Origin: Sporomusa malonica
Lineage (GTDB): Bacteria > Bacillota > Negativicutes > Sporomusales > Sporomusaceae
Direction: 5' to 3'
DNA: 64,000 nucleotides
NCBI RefSeq assembly: GCF_900176355.1
Contig: NZ_FWXI01000006.1
Coordinates: 187,140 to 251,139 of the forward strand
The notes under the pieces are model-generated. The model made no database searches, was not told the DNA's origin, and was given only the letters and a program-made list of their open reading frames with translations. The position numbers and the translations under genes are program-made. Of this stretch, positions 39,004 to 47,638 are shown piece by piece; position 1 is the stretch's first letter; every line of letters starts with the position of its first letter.

Positions 39004-39264
39004 TTAACGGGGTTCGACGATAAATCTAATGGCGGTACGCTCTTCCCCGTCAATAGTAATCTCCGCAAAAGCTGGTATGCAAATCAAATCAATGCCATTG
39101 GGAGCGACAAAACCACGTGAAATCGCAATAGCCTTAATAGCCTGATTAACCGCCCCTGCACCTACTGCCTGTACCTCTGCGGTACCTCTTTCACGCAGAA
39201 CTGCAGCCAGAGCGCCTGCTACGGACTTGGGATTTGATTGTGCAGATACTTTGAGCACTTCCAT
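39004..39264 (-). CDS. spoVS: Stage V sporulation protein S
   Basis: An 86-residue Alba-like protein: MEVLKVSAQSNPKSVAGAL, then VGAGAVNQAIKAIAISRGFV and the C-terminal TAIRFIVEP. Length and sequence are nearly invariant in spore formers. It acts in the stage V programme and polar septation timing. A sigma-H type promoter lies upstream. In B. subtilis it is not beside smc, so this location differs. Confidence 0.97.
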   Translation of the reverse strand: MEVLKVSAQSNPKSVAGALAAVLRERGTAEVQAVGAGAVNQAIKAIAISRGFVAPNGIDLICIPAFAEITIDGEERTAIRFIVEPR

Positions 39265-39306
39265 TTTTCGCTCTCCTCCTTTGAATTCAGGGCCTATGCT
39301 ATAAAG

Positions 39307-39336
39307 GTATTCTGCGTATTTCCTAAAAATTCCTTC
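39307..39336 (-). promoter_or_regulatory. Candidate sigma-H promoter of spoVS
   Basis: On the minus strand GAAGGAATT (39336-39328) and GCAGAATAC (39315-39307) are 12 bases apart, matching the sigma-H consensus (RNAGGAWWW, 11-12 bases, RNNGAATWW) at all but the last base. B. subtilis spoVS is known to be sigma-H dependent. Confidence 0.65.
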
Positions 39337-39349
39337 TTTTACATCATTT

Positions 39350-40408
39350 TTAAATTGAACTTATCATATTTTTGTTCATTAGATAGGCTTGCCCACCGTA
39401 TCCAACCACCAGATTACCCTTTTTTATAGTAGCATCAGCGTATAGGCTAACCCTTAATAAGCGATAACATCGTTTAAGACTATTAATATTGCTATTGTAT
39501 TGCCCTCGTATTTTAGAACAATCCTGTGGATGATGGCGAATAATGAGGTTTGTTGGAAATCGTATAGGATTTTTTTCAATAAATCCTGCCAACATTAAGT
39601 AGAAGATATGAGAATCTACAAGTTCACCAAAGGCTGGATGGTATGGTCCCGCAATCACTGTTTCTTTACTGTCAAGCTCTTCTGAAGCCTGTAAGCCGGT
39701 GCGAATAACATCGATACCCTGGCGTTGAAAAACTATTTTCATATAAGCCGAACGCACTACAGCCTGCGTTAAAGATAGCGGATGGTAAGCACCCTGCCTA
39801 TAGCTTTCAGCAAGAGCAGTGCCGGCAATAACCACAGTTGGATAGATGCGAACAAAATCTGGTCTCAGCTTAACCGACTGTTGCACCGTCCTAATCAAAC
39901 TTATCCAATCTTCCCCGGGGAGTCCAGGCATAAGCTGCAAACCACAGCGTAAACCAGTTTTTTTCAATATTGTAACAGCCTCAGCCACAACCTGACTATT
40001 ATGGCCACGCGCTGCTCTAACAAGTACATTATCATCAAGCGACTGCACACCTAACTCAACAATGGTTACCCCCTGCTTACTCAAATTGTTGACAGTTTGG
40101 GCGTTGATACAGTCAGGCCTAGTAGAAAGGCGAATAGCGTGAATACGCCCACTCCGTAAACATTCAGTCGCTGGGGCCAGCAAATCGTTTTGAATACCTT
40201 CAGGCAATGAAGTAAAACTACCACCATAAAAAGCTACCTCTATGTGCCGTTTTTGATTAATTGCAGCCAATCTCTCATTAATAATTGCACCTACCTGCAT
40301 CGCTGTAACAGGAGTTAGTTTGCCAGTTATTTTTTGTTGGTTACAAAATATGCATTGATGCTGACAACCCAGATGCGGAATAAATATCGGAATGATGTAA
40401 TGTTTCAT
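39350..40408 (-). CDS. Radical SAM protein (Elp3-like)
   Basis: A 352-residue radical SAM enzyme. The cluster motif is unusual in spacing style: CQHQCIFC (about 15-22), a C-x3-C-x2-C motif, followed by EVAFYGGSFTSLP and LGVQSLDDNVLVRAARGH, which match the Elp3/coproporphyrinogen-like branch. The last 100 residues are not recognised and no GNAT acetyltransferase domain is attached. Substrate unknown. In several anaerobic Firmicutes this gene follows rnc. Confidence 0.8.
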   Translation of the reverse strand: MKHYIIPIFIPHLGCQHQCIFCNQQKITGKLTPVTAMQVGAIINERLAAINQKRHIEVAFYGGSFTSLPEGIQNDLLAPATECLRSGRIHAIRLSTRPDCINAQTVNNLSKQGVTIVELGVQSLDDNVLVRAARGHNSQVVAEAVTILKKTGLRCGLQLMPGLPGEDWISLIRTVQQSVKLRPDFVRIYPTVVIAGTALAESYRQGAYHPLSLTQAVVRSAYMKIVFQRQGIDVIRTGLQASEELDSKETVIAGPYHPAFGELVDSHIFYLMLAGFIEKNPIRFPTNLIIRHHPQDCSKIRGQYNSNINSLKRCYRLLRVSLYADATIKKGNLVVGYGGQAYLMNKNMISSI

Positions 40409-40426
40409 ATTGCTCCTATATAGAAA

Positions 40427-40446
40427 GGACGGCCACCCGGCCGCCC
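40427..40446 (-). terminator. Terminator after rnc
   Basis: GC-rich stem GGACGGCC/GGCCGCCC (one mismatch) with a four-base loop and TTTCTATAT downstream on the minus strand, ten bases after the rnc stop. Confidence 0.75.
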
Positions 40447-40455
40447 TAGTTTAGA

Positions 40456-41190
40456 TTACTCAGTTATTGTTCCAAGCTTTACCAGCGCCTGTTTAGCAGC
40501 CTGCTGTTCGGCTTCTTTTTTACTTTTTCCCCAACCGGATCCCATGCGTTCACCGTTAACTAGCACAGCTACTTCAAAAGATTTATCATGGTCAGGACCG
40601 CGCTCACTAATAACTTCGTAAGCAATTTTGCTGTCGTTATTCTTTTGTACGATTTCCTGCAGCCAGGTCTTATAGTCTTTAAAATAATCGCCGCTTTCGA
40701 CCAGCGTCAATTCGGATTTAAGCTGTTTCAACACATATTTAGCGGCGCTTTTAAATCCTGCATCAAGATAAACAGCTCCAATAATGGATTCAAACGCATC
40801 TGCGAGGATTGATATCCGTTCACGGCCACCAGACAGCGCTTCCCCTTTACCTAGAAGAAGATATTCACCAATACCTAATTCCAATGACCTTTTTGCCAGC
40901 GTCTGTTCGCATACGACTTGCGCCCTTGCTTTAGTAAGTTCACCTTCGGGTAGATGGGGGCATTGACTAAATAAATAGGAACTGATAATCAAATCCAAAA
41001 CCGCATCACCTAAAAATTCCAGGCGCTCGTTGTGCCTGACACTGGCGCCTTTGGTCTCATTGGCATATGAAGTATGGATGAGAGCCTGATGCAGCAGTTT
41101 ATAATCGCTAAACGTCACTCCCAATGTTCGGCATAACTCGGCTAATGCCTGTAGGCGAGTACCATCCAGCAACCCTTTAGATTCTTTCAT
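40456..41190 (-). CDS. rnc: Ribonuclease III
   Basis: A 244-residue double-strand RNase. The endonuclease signature NERLEFLGDAVLDLIISSYLF carries the catalytic Glu and Asp (about 50-70); a second acidic pair is in DAFESIIGAVYLDAG. The C-terminal dsRNA-binding domain (about 170-240) ends with GSGWGKSKKEAEQQAAK. Follows fabF by eight bases, as in B. subtilis. Confidence 0.97.
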   Translation of the reverse strand: MKESKGLLDGTRLQALAELCRTLGVTFSDYKLLHQALIHTSYANETKGASVRHNERLEFLGDAVLDLIISSYLFSQCPHLPEGELTKARAQVVCEQTLAKRSLELGIGEYLLLGKGEALSGGRERISILADAFESIIGAVYLDAGFKSAAKYVLKQLKSELTLVESGDYFKDYKTWLQEIVQKNNDSKIAYEVISERGPDHDKSFEVAVLVNGERMGSGWGKSKKEAEQQAAKQALVKLGTITE

Positions 41191-41198
41191 GTAGCAAC

Positions 41199-42440
41199 TT
41201 ACGCCTGGTACTTTTTCACCAGGATGGTTGCATTATGGCCGCCAAAACCAAACGAATTCGAAAGCGCCACATTAACAACTTGCTCCTGTGCTTTGTTAGG
41301 CACATAATCCAGGTCGAGTTCGGGATCTTGATTTTCCATATTAATAGTTGGTGGAATCACACCATTAACTATAGTAAGTACCGTGGCAATTGTTTCAATA
41401 CCACCAGCTGCTCCTAGGAGGTGTCCAGTCATAGACTTTATTGAACTAACTTTAAGGTTTTTAGCATGCTCGCCAAACAATGATTTAATCGCCATTGTCT
41501 CATTTTTATCGTTAAGTGGTGTAGAAGTCCCGTGAGCGTTTATGTAGTCCACTGCGTTAGGCTCAATCCCACCATCTTTAAGAGCCATGGCCATACATTT
41601 AGCAGCTTGAGCACCTTCAGGAGCTGGAGCCGTGATATGATAGGCATCGGCATTAGAACCATAGCCGATAATCTCTGCATAAATTTTAGCGCCACGTGCT
41701 AACGCATGTTCAAGTGTTTCCATAATTACTATACCCGCACCTTCGCCCATAACAAAACCGCTACGATCTTTCTCAAAGGGACGTGAAGCTTTTTGTGGCT
41801 CGTCATTACGGGTAGACATCGCTTTCATTGCGCAGAAACCAGCTACAGCCGTCGGCGATATAGCAGCTTCAGTGCCGCCGGCAACCATAACATCAGCATC
41901 ACCACGCTGGATAATTTTAAAAGCATCACCAATAGCATTAGTACCTGTTGCGCAGGCAGTAACTACACAGCTGCATGGTCCCTGCAAACCAAAAGTAATT
42001 GAAGTTTGGCCCGCAGGCATGTTGGCAATCATCATAGGTACAAAGAAGGGGCTAATCCGTCCTGGCCCTTTGTCAAATAAGGTTTTAAACTGGTCATGCA
42101 ATGTGTCCATGCCGCCAATACCAGTACCAATCAAAGTCCCCATACGACTCCGGTCTTCTTGGTCAAAGTTAATACCGGAATCCTCGAATGCCATTTTTGC
42201 GGCAGCAATAGCAAACTGGGTGCACCGGTCCATCCGCTTAGCTTCTTTTTTATCAATATATTGGGTCGGGTCAAAGTCTTTTACTTCTCCGGCAATTTGT
42301 GTAGTATATTCGCTAGGGTCGAAGCGAGTAATGCGATCAATACCTGATTTCCCAGCAACCAAAGCTTGCCAAAAATTTTCGGTACCAATGCCGACAGGCG
42401 TAATCGCGCCTAAACCTGTTATTACGACTCGTTTTTTCAA
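41199..42440 (-). CDS. fabF: 3-oxoacyl-ACP synthase II FabF
   Basis: A 413-residue elongating ketosynthase. The active Cys lies in [16 protein letters not shown] (about 165), the two His in [12 protein letters not shown] and [10 protein letters not shown]. The N-terminus [16 protein letters not shown] is typical. It extends acyl-ACP chains. Downstream of the NMO-like gene and before rnc. Confidence 0.97.
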   Translation of the reverse strand: MKKRVVITGLGAITPVGIGTENFWQALVAGKSGIDRITRFDPSEYTTQIAGEVKDFDPTQYIDKKEAKRMDRCTQFAIAAAKMAFEDSGINFDQEDRSRMGTLIGTGIGGMDTLHDQFKTLFDKGPGRISPFFVPMMIANMPAGQTSITFGLQGPCSCVVTACATGTNAIGDAFKIIQRGDADVMVAGGTEAAISPTAVAGFCAMKAMSTRNDEPQKASRPFEKDRSGFVMGEGAGIVIMETLEHALARGAKIYAEIIGYGSNADAYHITAPAPEGAQAAKCMAMALKDGGIEPNAVDYINAHGTSTPLNDKNETMAIKSLFGEHAKNLKVSSIKSMTGHLLGAAGGIETIATVLTIVNGVIPPTINMENQDPELDLDYVPNKAQEQVVNVALSNSFGFGGHNATILVKKYQA

Positions 42441-42454
42441 AAAAGGTCACCTCA

Positions 42455-43402
42455 CTAGTTTATTTCTTCAACTTCTTTAAGAAGCCGTGCAAAAATTTCT
42501 TTGACAGGCAATATTTCATCTATTTTATGAATATACTCGCCAGTAAATACCAATCCAGTATCAACATCCCCCTGCTGGGCCCGAATGAGTGCACTAATTA
42601 TGCAAAAATTTTTCTCACAGTGTTTCAGGCAGGCCATACAGTTATCAGGACCATCGACAGTACATTCAAGGATTTTCTTTGCAAAAGGGTTTTTTATAGC
42701 ACGCCCAGGTAGTCCTACCGGGCTCTTTATTAAGACCACATCTTCGGGTTTAGCCTTTAGATAAAATTCTTTTAAAGCCGGAGCGGCGTTAGACTCCACG
42801 CTAGCGGCAAACCTTGTGCCCATTTGTACGCCATCAGCCCCAAGTTTCATGACTTCAACAATATCCCGGCCTGACATTATTCCCCCGGCAGCAATAACAG
42901 GTATGTTGACAGCTTGTTTTATATCAGGAAAGAGCGTATGTAATGATTCATCAGTACCTAAGTGTCCCCCTGCTTCTTTGCCCTCAACAATAATTGCCGC
43001 AGCACCCAGCTTTTCCGAAATTTTAGCAGCTTTCACTGATGCCACAATAGGTACGATTGGAGTACCCGTTTTTTTCCCCATAGGGAATACATCGCGAGAA
43101 AACCCTGCTCCTGCTACTACCAAATCGATTCCTTCATCAATGGCAGTATCAACATAGCGTGCAAATTCTCTGGCCGCCACCATAATGTTTATACCAATTA
43201 TTCCTTTGGTTAAGCTGCGCGCCAAACGAATTTCGTGGCGCAACTCATCAAAAGCCATGCCAGATGCTGCAATAAGTCCAATACCGCCAGCCTCAGCCAC
43301 TGCTGCTGCCAAACGAGCAGTTGAAAGCCTTATCGCCATGCCCCCTTGGATAATAGGAATCTTAGCAACATGTTGGCCAATTTTAAGCTCCGGAAGTTTC
43401 AA
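42455..43402 (-). CDS. NMO/FabK-like FMN enzyme with cysteine cluster
   Basis: A 315-residue TIM-barrel FMN protein of the nitronate monooxygenase/enoyl reductase II superfamily: PIIQGGMAIRLSTARLAAAV at the N-terminus, GKEAGGHLG with the active-site His, and GGIMSGRDIVEVMKLGADGVQMGTRF split around 190-215 (cited: GADGVQMGTRF). Unlike the true FabK at 45.7 kb, it has C-x7-C-x2-C-x3-C-x4-C near residues 255-275, perhaps an iron-sulphur site. Could be a second enoyl reductase or an oxidase of nitroalkanes; context favours lipid metabolism. Confidence 0.8.
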   Translation of the reverse strand: MKLPELKIGQHVAKIPIIQGGMAIRLSTARLAAAVAEAGGIGLIAASGMAFDELRHEIRLARSLTKGIIGINIMVAAREFARYVDTAIDEGIDLVVAGAGFSRDVFPMGKKTGTPIVPIVASVKAAKISEKLGAAAIIVEGKEAGGHLGTDESLHTLFPDIKQAVNIPVIAAGGIMSGRDIVEVMKLGADGVQMGTRFAASVESNAAPALKEFYLKAKPEDVVLIKSPVGLPGRAIKNPFAKKILECTVDGPDNCMACLKHCEKNFCIISALIRAQQGDVDTGLVFTGEYIHKIDEILPVKEIFARLLKEVEEIN

Positions 43403-43459
43403 GTAACAACTCCTCCAATCAATAACCCTACCATTAGCTACTTACCAACCATTACCTTT

Positions 43460-43498
43460 AAGAAAGTCCCGCGAAAAAAGTTTCCACGGGACTTTCTT
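43460..43498 (-). terminator. Hairpin terminator after acpP
   Basis: A 12-base perfect inverted repeat (AAGAAAGTCCCG) with a 15-base loop, 49 bases after acpP. The minus-strand tail has few T, so attenuation rather than full stop is possible. Confidence 0.65.
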
Positions 43499-43546
43499 CG
43501 TTTACCTAAGGTAATGTCATCATTCTGACGCCGGTAAAACGTTCAA

Positions 43547-43783
43547 TTACGCTTGCTTTTCCTTGTCTATGTACTCCACAGCGTCTTTAACTGTTTTGAT
43601 CTTTTCAGCTATTTCGTCCGGAATTTCGATACTGAATTCCTCTTCAAAGGCCATAATCAGTTCAACAATATCCAGTGAATCAGCGCCTAGATCGTCAATG
43701 AAAGTAGAATTCATAGCTACGTCTGCTTCATCAACGCCGAGCTGTTCAACCACGATTTCTTTAACCTTGTCAAAAGTTGTCAT
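43547..43783 (-). CDS. acpP: Acyl carrier protein
   Basis: A 78-residue carrier with the phosphopantetheine Ser in [15 protein letters not shown] and a strongly acidic composition. The ATG at 43783 gives [11 protein letters not shown]; an in-frame GTG at 43795 sits directly on GGAGG and is too close. It carries growing acyl chains for the Fab enzymes around it. Confidence 0.97.
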   Translation of the reverse strand: MTTFDKVKEIVVEQLGVDEADVAMNSTFIDDLGADSLDIVELIMAFEEEFSIEIPDEIAEKIKTVKDAVEYIDKEKQA

Positions 43784-43825
43784 GATGGTATTCACCTCCT
43801 TCCAAGGAGTTTATTTAGCCATATA

Positions 43826-44569
43826 TTACATTACCATACCACCGTCAACATTTAAAGTCTGTCCGGTAATATAATTTGCAGCATCTGTTGCCAAAAATAC
43901 TGCGGCAGCGGCAACGTCTTCGGCCGTACCTAGCCGACTAAGCGGAATTTTTGTCGCTAAATCAGTTTTAACTTGGTCAGTCAAGCCATGGGTCATATCT
44001 GTAGCAATAAATCCAGGAGCAATCGCATTGACGGTTATTCCACGCGATGCTAATTCCCTGGCCATTGATTTGGTAAACCCGATGACACCAGCTTTAGCAG
44101 CAGCATAGTTTGCTTGTCCGGCATTACCCATAATACCAACAACTGAAGTCATATTGATTATTCTACCACTTCGTTGTTTCATCATAATTTTGGATACTGC
44201 CTTAGTGCAATAGAATATTCCTTTAAGGTTGGTATTCATTACTGCATCCCAATCCTCGTCCTTCATCCGCATTAACAAGGCATCACGAGTTATCCCCGCA
44301 TTGTTGACCAGAATATCCACCCGGCCATAGGCCTCTATAGTTTGCTTAACCAAAGCATCTACTGCCTCAGCATTGGCAACATCGGCCTGAACAGTAATTG
44401 CTTGACCGCCATTGTCTGTTATAGCTTTGCGCACTTCTTCAGCCGCTGCAGCATTACCTGCATAATTGATTACGACTTTTGCCCCAACCTTTGCCAGAGC
44501 AATAGCTACTGCCCGACCAATCCCTCTGGATGCTCCGGTAACAATTGCCACATGTCCATCTAAATGCAT
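43826..44569 (-). CDS. fabG: 3-oxoacyl-ACP reductase FabG
   Basis: A 247-residue short-chain dehydrogenase using NADPH: VTGASRGIGRAVAIALAKVG, NNAGITRD, and the Ser/Tyr/Lys set in INMTSVVGIMGNAGQANYAAAKAG. The ATG at 44569 lies behind AAGGAGG and starts one base after the fabD stop; the frame continues upstream within fabD. Confidence 0.97.
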   Translation of the reverse strand: MHLDGHVAIVTGASRGIGRAVAIALAKVGAKVVINYAGNAAAAEEVRKAITDNGGQAITVQADVANAEAVDALVKQTIEAYGRVDILVNNAGITRDALLMRMKDEDWDAVMNTNLKGIFYCTKAVSKIMMKQRSGRIINMTSVVGIMGNAGQANYAAAKAGVIGFTKSMARELASRGITVNAIAPGFIATDMTHGLTDQVKTDLATKIPLSRLGTAEDVAAAAVFLATDAANYITGQTLNVDGGMVM

Positions 44570-44570
44570 T

Positions 44571-45515
44571 TTAGCGAACCTCCTTGAAATAATCAAGGAT
44601 TTTTTCCAAGGATGCCGCATCTTCGATATTTAGTGTTTCCATCTCTTTAGCAATTTTTTTGGTGAATCCTGTTAGAACCTTACCAGGACCTACTTCAACA
44701 AATGTAGTTGCGCCAGAGCTTACAATTTGTGCTACACAATCTTCCCATAATACTGGACTAGCCGCCTGCTTCACCAGCAATTCTTTGATAGTTGCACCTT
44801 GAGTTACTTTTTGTCCGTTAACGTTTGCTACAACTGGAATTTCCGCATCTTTAACACTGATTTTATCAAGCTCATTACCCAGCCTTTGGGCTGCAGGCTG
44901 CATCAGTGTACTATGAAACGGGGCACTTACTGGCAATGAAATTGCACGTTTTGCACCTGCAGCTTTTAATAGCTCATTGGCTTTCTCAACAGCTTGGGTT
45001 TTGCCTGCAATAACAATTTGACCAGGACAATTGAAATTTACTGCCTGCACAACGCCGACTTCGGCTTCTACCTGCTGGCAGATTTCGACAACTTTAGCAC
45101 GATCAAGTCCCATAATAGCTGCCATACTGCCTTCACCAAGCGGTACGGCATCCTGCATAAACTGGCCACGTTTCCTTACCAATTGAACAGCATCACCAAA
45201 AGATAGTGAGCCAGCGGCAACCAGCGCCGAATACTCCCCTAGACTGTGACCAGCCACAATATCTGGCTTAATGCCATGCTGCTTTAGTACCTCAAAACAT
45301 GCAATGCTGACAGTCAAGATAGCCGGTTGAGTATTATACGTCTTCTTAAGTTCTTCTTCCGGACCATTAAAACACATATCGGTAATCGAAAAGCCGAGAG
45401 CTTCATCGGCTGATTTGAATACAGCCCGGACTGTGTCAAACTTTTCATACAGCTCTTTTCCCATGCCTACAGCTTGAGAACCCTGTCCCGGAAAAACAAA
45501 TGCCAGTTTTCCCAT
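44571..45515 (-). CDS. fabD: Malonyl-CoA:ACP transacylase FabD
   Basis: A 314-residue transacylase: FVFPGQGSQAVGMGKELYE, the nucleophile Ser in VAGHSLGEYSALVAAG (about 91), and the His in SAPFHSTLMQPA. It charges ACP with malonate. Separated from fabK by a 175-base gap that carries a structured element. Confidence 0.97.
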   Translation of the reverse strand: MGKLAFVFPGQGSQAVGMGKELYEKFDTVRAVFKSADEALGFSITDMCFNGPEEELKKTYNTQPAILTVSIACFEVLKQHGIKPDIVAGHSLGEYSALVAAGSLSFGDAVQLVRKRGQFMQDAVPLGEGSMAAIMGLDRAKVVEICQQVEAEVGVVQAVNFNCPGQIVIAGKTQAVEKANELLKAAGAKRAISLPVSAPFHSTLMQPAAQRLGNELDKISVKDAEIPVVANVNGQKVTQGATIKELLVKQAASPVLWEDCVAQIVSSGATTFVEVGPGKVLTGFTKKIAKEMETLNIEDAASLEKILDYFKEVR

Positions 45516-45553
45516 TTCTTTCCCTCCTTATGCATTTATTGAATATTTATCCG

Positions 45554-45690
45554 ATGACTAACCCGCTCTAAGACTCCCTCTTCTACAAGTGGAAGTTATA
45601 CCCAAAGGGCACAGGCGAGCGGCTAAGTCCCTGGATAAGGGCGACTAACCTTCAGGTGGGGTTAAAACCCCATCTGAAGCTAAGTCTACT
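45554..45690 (+). ncRNA. Structured intergenic element between fabK and fabD (RNA or mobile-element remnant)
   Basis: Read on the plus strand, GACTAACCCGCTC (45556-45568) pairs with GAGCGGCTAAGTC (45617-45629) at 11 of 13 positions and encloses a CTTC/GAAG hairpin (45580-45595). A CCCT/AGGG hairpin (45629-45641) follows. Then GACTAACCTTCAGG and onward (45643-45663) pairs with 45666-45686, including a 14-pair stem with an AA loop. Both big stems start GACTAAC and end CTAAGTC. Strand is not certain, because the fab transcript reads the other strand. Confidence 0.55.
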
Positions 45691-46632
45691 TTATATTTTA
45701 TGAGTGAGTTCAGTAATCACTTTAGGAATGTTTTGCACTATATCCTGCATAATTTCATCAACCGGACGAACTGAGGTTATCATGCCAGCTACCTGACCAA
45801 CCATCACTGAACCATAATCTACATCGCCGTCACGTACAGCCGCTTTCAGCTTGCCAGCACCTAACTGGTCAAGCTCTTCAATTGTCGCGCCGCTTTTTTC
45901 TAATTCAGCAAAATCGCGGGTCAATTTATTGGCAATAACTCTAACCGGATGTCCTGTTGATATACCGCTAACAACAGTAGAACGCTCTTTGGCTTTGACT
46001 ATTGCAGCTTTGTAATTAGGATGAGCAGTACACTCAACTGAAGCTGCAAACAGTGTCCCAATTTGGACTCCCTGAGCGCCTAAAGCCATTGCAGCCACCA
46101 CACCGCGGGCATCGCCAATGCCCCCAGCAGCAATAACTGGCACATTTACGGCATCAACAACCTGCGGCACCAGTGCCATTGTTGTGACTACCCCTACATG
46201 ACCACCGCTTTCCATTCCCTCAGCAATAATAGCATCAATGCCGACGCGTTCTAAGCGTTTGGCCAGTGCTACAGATGCCACTACCGGAATAACTTTGGTA
46301 CCAATAGCTTTTAATGCCGGAATATATTCACCAGGATTGCCTGCACCAGTGGTAACTACAGCTACTTTTTCATCAACAACCACCTGCATTACCTCTTTAA
46401 CAAAAGGCGACATCAGCATAATATTGACACCAAATGGTTTGTCTGTCAATCTTTTAGCCTTGATGATTTCTGCCTTTAATGCGTCAGGCGGCATATGTCC
46501 AGCACCAATAAGTCCTAGACCACCAGCATTAGAAACGGCTGCAGCCAATTCTGCAGTAGCTACCCAAGCCATGCCCCCCTGCAAAATAGGATATTTAATA
46601 TTTAGAAGCTGGCAGAGTTTGCTATTTAGCAA
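45691..46632 (-). CDS. fabK: Enoyl-ACP reductase II FabK
   Basis: A 313-residue FMN-dependent enoyl reductase: YPILQGGMAWVATAELAAAV, GFNIM-like FGVNIMLMSP, EGMESGGHVGVV with the active His (about 144) and LGAQGVQIGTLFAASVE. In Firmicutes with this operon order FabK replaces FabI. TTG start with GGGGG upstream, overlapping the fabH stop by eleven bases. Confidence 0.93.
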   Translation of the reverse strand: MLNSKLCQLLNIKYPILQGGMAWVATAELAAAVSNAGGLGLIGAGHMPPDALKAEIIKAKRLTDKPFGVNIMLMSPFVKEVMQVVVDEKVAVVTTGAGNPGEYIPALKAIGTKVIPVVASVALAKRLERVGIDAIIAEGMESGGHVGVVTTMALVPQVVDAVNVPVIAAGGIGDARGVVAAMALGAQGVQIGTLFAASVECTAHPNYKAAIVKAKERSTVVSGISTGHPVRVIANKLTRDFAELEKSGATIEELDQLGAGKLKAAVRDGDVDYGSVMVGQVAGMITSVRPVDEIMQDIVQNIPKVITELTHKI

Positions 46633-47638
46633 TATTGTCGGCCCCCTTGCACCATTTAATAACTGCTGAGGCCCAAGTTAATCCAGCGCCAAAACCCACC
46701 AGAACTACGGTATCGCCCTGCTTTATCTTTCCGCTATGAACAGCTTCATCAAGAGCAATTGGAATAGATGCTGCTGAGGTATTTCCGTATTTATCAACAT
46801 TAACCATAACCTTATCTAGCGGTAATTTAAGACGTTTAGCTGCCGATTGGATAATGCGAATATTTGCCTGGTGAGGAATCAGACAATCAACATCACCGGA
46901 ATTAAGACCGGCATCTTCCAAAGCTTTAACCGCAGCCTCACCCATTACTTTAACAGCAAACTTAAACACGTCATTTCCATTCATATGAACAAAATGCATT
47001 TTTTGCGAAATTGTTTCAGCAGTTGCTGGATTGCGTGACCCCCCCGCAGGAAGTTTCAACAGATCTCCACCTGTGCCATCTGCGCCAAGACGAGCCGCTA
47101 AAATACCACAGCCGGGTTCTGTCTCGGCCAAAACCACCGCGCCTGCACCATCCCCAAATAGAACACAGGTATTACGATCGCTCCAATCGAGGATTTTTGA
47201 TAGTGTCTCTGCACCGATAACCAAAATCTTTTTATACAAGCCAGCCTTAATAAACTGGCTACCGGTTACCATGCCGTAAACAAAACCCGAGCACCCTGCA
47301 GACAGATCAAAAGCTGCAGCATTAGTAGCCTTGATATTAGCCTGTACTAGACAGGCTACTGAAGGAAAAAGCATATCCGGCGTAGCGGTAGCAACAATGA
47401 TAAGATCGATTTCTTCTGCCATTACCCCGGCGTCATCAAGTGCTCTCTGAGCCGCTCGACTGGCTAAATCAGAAGTTGCCATACCCGGCTCTGCTATCCG
47501 TCGTTCCCGAATACCAGTCCTCTCAACAATCCATTCGTCAGAGGTTTCTACTATGCTTTCTAAATCTTTATTAGTCATTATCTTTTCCGGCATATATGTA
47601 CCGATGCCAATAATGCCTACTGCTTTGGTATTATTCAT
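46622..47638 (-). CDS. fabH: 3-oxoacyl-ACP synthase III FabH
   Basis: A 338-residue initiating ketosynthase that condenses acyl-CoA with malonyl-ACP. The Cys is in FDLSAGCSGFVYGMVTG (about 118), His in CLIPHQANIRII and Asn in DKYGNTSAASIPIAL. N-terminus GIIGIGTYMPEKIMTN is typical. Overlaps the plsX stop by eight bases. Confidence 0.97.
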   Translation of the reverse strand: MNNTKAVGIIGIGTYMPEKIMTNKDLESIVETSDEWIVERTGIRERRIAEPGMATSDLASRAAQRALDDAGVMAEEIDLIIVATATPDMLFPSVACLVQANIKATNAAAFDLSAGCSGFVYGMVTGSQFIKAGLYKKILVIGAETLSKILDWSDRNTCVLFGDGAGAVVLAETEPGCGILAARLGADGTGGDLLKLPAGGSRNPATAETISQKMHFVHMNGNDVFKFAVKVMGEAAVKALEDAGLNSGDVDCLIPHQANIRIIQSAAKRLKLPLDKVMVNVDKYGNTSAASIPIALDEAVHSGKIKQGDTVVLVGFGAGLTWASAVIKWCKGADNIAK

